Shown here in pieces: positions 60,249 through 64,000 of a stretch of 64,000 nt of DNA. The notes beneath the pieces were generated by a model that did not search any database, had not been told where the DNA came from, and saw only the letters and a list, made by a program, of their open reading frames with translations. Made by a program: the position numbers and the translations under genes. This DNA comes from Calonectria ilicicola (Eukaryota; Ascomycota; Sordariomycetes; Hypocreales; Nectriaceae): NCBI GenBank assembly GCA_020809705.1, contig CP085834.1, forward strand, positions 124,001-188,000. The letters run 5' to 3'. The number at the start of each line of letters is the position of its first letter. The first letter of the stretch is position 1.

Positions 60249-61931
60249 ATGCCCTCCCTCCCTATCTTGGAGATGCCATTAACGGTGTCTCTCTCCATTC
60301 TGTATGTGGACCACCCCATTGCTGCAAAGGCGTTGGCGATTGTCGGGCTCTGGTTCCTCGGTCTGTTGGTTCAGCGGCTTTTCTTCCACGCGCTTGCGGG
60401 CGTTCCGGGTCCGTTCGTCTGCAAAATTACTGGACTATGGCGCACTTATAGGTACTTCAACATGACTTGGCACGATGATGTCGTCACGCTTCATCGAATT
60501 TACGGTCCAGTGGTCCGGGTTGCACCTAACGAGGTTTCAGTTGTCGATGCTGGCGCCATAAAGAAGTTGTACAGTCACGGCACGAAAGCGAAGAAGACGT
60601 TATGGTACGAAACTTGGAACACAGCTGCCCCAGTGCCTATATTCTTCAGCGAGGTAGACACTAAGGTACATGCTGCCCTTCGGAGGCGGGTGGCGGCGGC
60701 GTTCTCTATGTCATCTCTCCTCAAGTATGAGGGGTTTATTCAAGATTGCCTCAACCTCTGTTATCGCAAATTGCGAAAGCATGTAGAGGCTGGGCAAATT
60801 ATCGACATGTCCGAATGGACGCACATGCTGGCGTTTGACCTTGTCGGAGAGTTGACCTTCGGGCAGAAATTGGGTCAGATGGAAACCGAAACAGACGTGG
60901 ATGACGTCCGAAAGACGAACACGTCTGACATATACTGGACTGGTAACCTGGGTCACCTTTGGCTTCAGTCATGGTGGAGAAACAGCTCCTACCTCGCCAC
61001 TGTCCTGAATTGGTGCGGCACTGCGTCAGATAATGCACGATTCCAGGCTTGGACGCTCGAGAAGGTGATCAGGAGAAAGGAAGGGCTTGACGGGGCTGGT
61101 CGGGAAGACATGTTGAGTCATTTTTTGAAAATGAAACCTATGGAAGGAAAGGAGGAGCTTGAGGACATTGAGGTCCTCGTCGAGTCGGCTAATGTGATGT
61201 TGGTTGCTTTCTTTATTCCCCCTTAGATGAGCGATATGCTGACCGATGCCAGCGGAGCCGGAGCTGATACAACGTCTATTGGCATGCGAAGCTGCCTTTA
61301 CTTCATCCTCCTCAATCCTGATGTGTATGAAAGATTGCAAAAGGAGATTGACGACTATTATACATCTGCCAACCTCCAGCAGCCTATAACTTTCTCACAA
61401 ACCCAAGAACTCCCATTTCTCAAAGCCGTTGTCTCAGAGGCTACCCGCCTCTTGCCCTCAATCGTCTATCAGCTGTTGAGATACGTTCCCGAAGACGGTC
61501 TCGAAGTAGATGGGCACTTCCTCCCGCCTGGAACTCCCGTTGGCATGAGTGCTATCAGTGCAAACCGAGATAAGAAAGTATGGGGCGAGGATGCAGATGA
61601 ATTCCGTCCAGAAAGATGGCTTGAGAGTGCAGAAAAGACATCATACCTAGAGTCACACAACATGACTTACGGTGGCCATGGCCCGAGAGCTTGCATTGGT
61701 CGCAACCTCGCTCTTGTAAGTGGCAACTCTCTACCGGCGCCCTGTTTGACGCCGCTAACTAAAGAACAGGTCGAAATGCACAAGTTCGTCGCTCAGATGA
61801 TGCGCAATTTCGACATGGAAGTTGTTGATCGTAAGAATCCTTGGAAGGTGAGGACCTACTGGTTCATGGATCAATTGGAGTTCAATATGAGACTTGCCCC
61901 TAGGTCTCACTGGACAGGTATTGGGGAGTAA
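60249..61931 (+). CDS. Cytochrome P450 D (pisatin demethylase-like group)
   Basis: P450 of 524 residues, from a different clan than A-C. Exons 60249..61198, 61253..61715 and 61770..61931. The first intron (54 bp, GTTGGT donor, CTGACC branch site) gives ESANVIGAGADTTSIGM, a normal I-helix. A shorter 33-bp alternative is less likely. The second intron is also 54 bp and contains no stop, so retaining it would add 18 residues. Marks are an N-terminal helix, FFHALAGVPGPF, RVAPNEVSVVD, K-helix SEATRLLP, FRPERW, and the heme loop GGHGPRACIGRNLA, where the usual Phe is not at its position (Tyr lies one residue further upstream). Likely cluster member by position only. Confidence 0.88.
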
Positions 61932-62536
61932 CGGACGGGATCAGTTAGTACTGTCTTGAGATTTTATGGAGGTGTATGCCGAGGGCCCATCAATTAATTC
62001 ATTGCCGTCAATGCGAACGTTGCAAGCTTGACTTGCTATTTGTCCACTTAAGGGTGCTACTAAAGCGTGAGAGATACAATATGAGGTTCAAGTGAGAATG
62101 TTTGTGATAGGTGGTAGGGGTCGGAAATGACGAAACTAAGCTGGAGAACCAGTGATTTGAAATGTGTACAAGGTCCTTCCAGTCACCCACCCGCATTGGC
62201 CAGACGATAAGCCACTTCTGATCACTAGATGCTATGGATCTTAATTTCATTAAACAGAATGAAAGCTTGCTTCGGAAAATTGCGTGCATCAGATACAGCG
62301 TGGAAAAACGTCCCGCCTAGATATTGACTCCACAGGGTCCCACCGGCCGATTTTGCACGGAGCTAAACAATCCAATGATTTGGATACTTTGGGTTGGCAG
62401 GCCCCGAAGGCTTCTCGTACATCGAAGCCGATTTCTCTGGTACTCGTTTATATCGAGAGTCTAAAACATGAGAGGATAAGCCAGCGCATCGCCCGTTAAA
62501 TCTACACAGACTACCAAGAACCAGACTTCTTTTACC
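61932..62536. other. Intergenic, no gene seen
   Basis: Spacer between P450 D and the permease relic. Nothing recognisable. Confidence 0.4.
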
Positions 62537-62917
62537 TTAGTGGCCTGCATCAATGCTGTGCACGACCCCGACGTGCCCCGTCCGCCCATAGACGCACCAC
62601 AGGACTTCAGCAATAACCATGCCGCCACCTACAACAGCCGACGCCCAATTCATTGTATTGATAGCCACAGGATAGTATTGCGGGAAGCAGAGGAAAATGG
62701 CAATGTAAATGCACTAGCCTAGAGCAGCTGCCGCAACAGGCCGGTGGAAGCGTCCTAGCGTAAACTTGCCTTGGCCCCGCGGGATGTCACAGTACCTAAA
62801 GCCGTACAGCACATTCATCATCAACGGGAATGAGTATGAAATGATGAGAGAAACTGCGCAGCCGCGAAGGATACCGTACAACATATCAAAGTACCCCATA
62901 ATATGCCCATCGTACAT
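62537..62917 (-). pseudogene. C-terminal remnant of an amino-acid permease
   Basis: The minus strand reads ILRGCAVSLIISYSFPL, IPRGQGKFTLGRFHRPVA, an in-frame TAG at 62716..62714, then FLCFPQYYPVAINTMNWAS and a stop at 62539. This is the last quarter of an APC-family permease of the GABA/choline type: two or three membrane helices and the loop between. The TAG replaces a residue usually Trp in this helix, consistent with a G-to-A change. No N-terminal part is found upstream, where the sequence becomes low-complexity. It differs from the intact permease at 11.6 kb. It is probably a dead fragment, possibly of a former cluster transporter. Confidence 0.7.
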
Positions 62918-63442
62918 ATGGGGACATTAAATCCGTGCCTAACGACCTTGGATGTGCTAGATTTGTCTTGGCTGCATACAAACTTGGTGACCTTCCGCAA
63001 ACTTGATTGGCTATTGACCCCCGCGATGCCGGCATATTTATAATTGGTTGAATTATTCCGAGAGAAGTTGGGCTCAAGAAGGCAAGTATGTTGGCGGCTC
63101 CGTGTGCTATAGTTTTCTTTTCTTTTTTTTTTTTTTTTAGCAAAAGACTTGTGCAATAAGTGCCTGTAAAATTTAGGAGTCTATTAAAAAATATTTAATA
63201 TTTAAAATTGATTAAATTCTTTTTTAATAAGTGCCCATTCACACTGATCTGCAGCATTGGTGCGACAATTTGAAACTCAAACAGGTTTTTCCGTGGAACA
63301 ATTCCTTATTCGCCCTTGAATTGCGACTAGAGGATGAGATAGGCATGTCAGACAGACAGATGGATTGATTTAGATGTGACTGATTTCCTACTTGTGTGCA
63401 AACTTATTTTCAGAATTCTTATGTCAAATACCAGGCATAAGC
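62918..63442. other. Intergenic with T-rich tract; promoter of the hydrolase gene
   Basis: A run of T interrupted by single C and A lies at about 63111..63139, and another A/T-only stretch at 63183..63230. No gene is seen. Upstream region of the following hydrolase. Confidence 0.4.
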
Positions 63443-64000
63443 ATGAAGTTCCGAACGGTGCCCTTCACTGTTGCTGGTGGCAAGGACTTGAGCCTGGACA
63501 TTACCACACCATCATTCGATGCGCAAATAGATAAAGTCGCCCTGGTGCATTTCCATGGAGGCTTTTTGGTGAGGCTTGATTTGAAATTTGCATACTATTG
63601 TGTTTCAATTATGAAGCATGCTAATACGATGCAGGTTGTCGGCGAAAAACAGAGCTTCCCACCAGCTTGGTTGATCAATGCTTGCTCTCGCCGTGGATGG
63701 ACCTATGTCTCACCAACCTACCGCCTACTACCGGAGGCTACTGGCCAGGATGTTGTCAACGATGCCGTCGCCGCAATTGAATGGGTTGCCAAAAACCTCA
63801 CATGGCGGATTGTAGTAGCCGGTTCAAGCGCCGGAGGCTTTTTGGCTCTAGCAGCTACGACTCAGCTGAAAATGATTCGTCCGATGGCAGTTTTGTCCGT
63901 GTATGGCATGAACGATCTCGCAGGGCCTGAATATACTAGTCCGGGCACGACTTTCATGGGAGCCCCACCACTAAATGGTCTTGGTCAAGTTGTTGATGAG
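63443..64000 (+). CDS. Alpha/beta-hydrolase (esterase/lipase family), 3' end outside window
   Basis: Exon 63443..63568, a 66-bp intron, then 63635 to the window edge. The protein starts MKFRTVPFTVAGGKD. The oxyanion-hole motif FHGGFL is near residue 38, and the nucleophile elbow GSSAGGF is near residue 95-100, as in the hormone-sensitive-lipase-type esterases. The rest, including the acid and His of the triad, lies beyond position 64000. Such esterases occur at the edge of many fungal clusters; whether it belongs to this one cannot be decided from the window. Confidence 0.85.
   Translation, partial: MKFRTVPFTVAGGKDLSLDITTPSFDAQIDKVALVHFHGGFLVRLDLKFAYYCVSIMKHANTMQVVGEKQSFPPAWLINACSRRGWTYVSPTYRLLPEATGQDVVNDAVAAIEWVAKNLTWRIVVAGSSAGGFLALAATTQLKMIRPMAVLSVYGMNDLAGPEYTSPGTTFMGAPPLNGLGQVVDE

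Noticed and set aside
61194..61226. 33-bp intron in P450 D
   Set aside because: Too short for a fungal intron and gives a longer, odd I-helix. The 54-bp intron 61199..61252 has a CTGACC branch site and gives a normal GAGADTT motif.
1..64000. Peptide synthetase, polyketide synthase, tRNA, rRNA or CRISPR in the window
   Set aside because: Looked for characteristic motifs in the translated frames and for array-like repeats; none found. The needed peptide synthetase, if any, must lie outside.

Overview
This window is nuclear DNA of a filamentous ascomycete (Pezizomycotina). Genes are split by short GT-AG introns (about 48-110 bp) with CTAAC/CTGAC-type branch sites, there are two HET-domain genes, several P450 monooxygenases, a bZIP-ankyrin (bANK) regulator and a specialised two-subunit fatty acid synthase. 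No tRNA, rRNA or CRISPR array was recognised. Exon boundaries below were derived by hand from splice consensus and frame continuity; no alignment was run.

Left part (1-16.4 kb): a sugar transporter entering from the left edge, a DUF1593 nucleoside-hydrolase-like protein, two uncharacterised fungal genes, a decayed Zn2Cys6 transcription factor, a D-amino-acid oxidase, an amino-acid permease, and a PLP enzyme of the threonine aldolase/fungal alanine racemase family. Middle (17-28.3 kb): two HET genes flanking one P450, then about 4 kb without a recognisable gene.

Right part (28.3-64 kb): a dense secondary-metabolite locus. In order: bANK regulator, fatty acid synthase beta subunit, class IV (branched-chain type) aminotransferase, old-yellow-enzyme flavin oxidoreductase, fatty acid synthase alpha subunit without a phosphopantetheinyl transferase domain, two divergently transcribed P450s, a THEM6-like acyl thioesterase, a short-chain dehydrogenase, a third related P450, a second dehydrogenase, a fourth P450 of another clan, a permease relic, and an alpha/beta-hydrolase cut by the right edge.

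bANK + FAS alpha/beta + branched-chain-type aminotransferase, with a TOXG-family PLP enzyme nearby, is the gene set known for cyclic tetrapeptide histone deacetylase inhibitors (HC-toxin TOXE/TOXC/TOXF/TOXG; apicidin apf2/apf5/apf4). The working model is that the FAS makes a medium-chain acyl group, the aminotransferase converts the matching 2-oxo acid to a 2-amino acid, and P450s, dehydrogenases and the flavin reductase oxidise or reduce the side chain. The peptide synthetase such a product would need is not in this window, so the final product is open. The OYE, the THEM6-like thioesterase and the P450 trio are not part of the HC-toxin or apicidin sets as I know them, which makes this a candidate undescribed variant.
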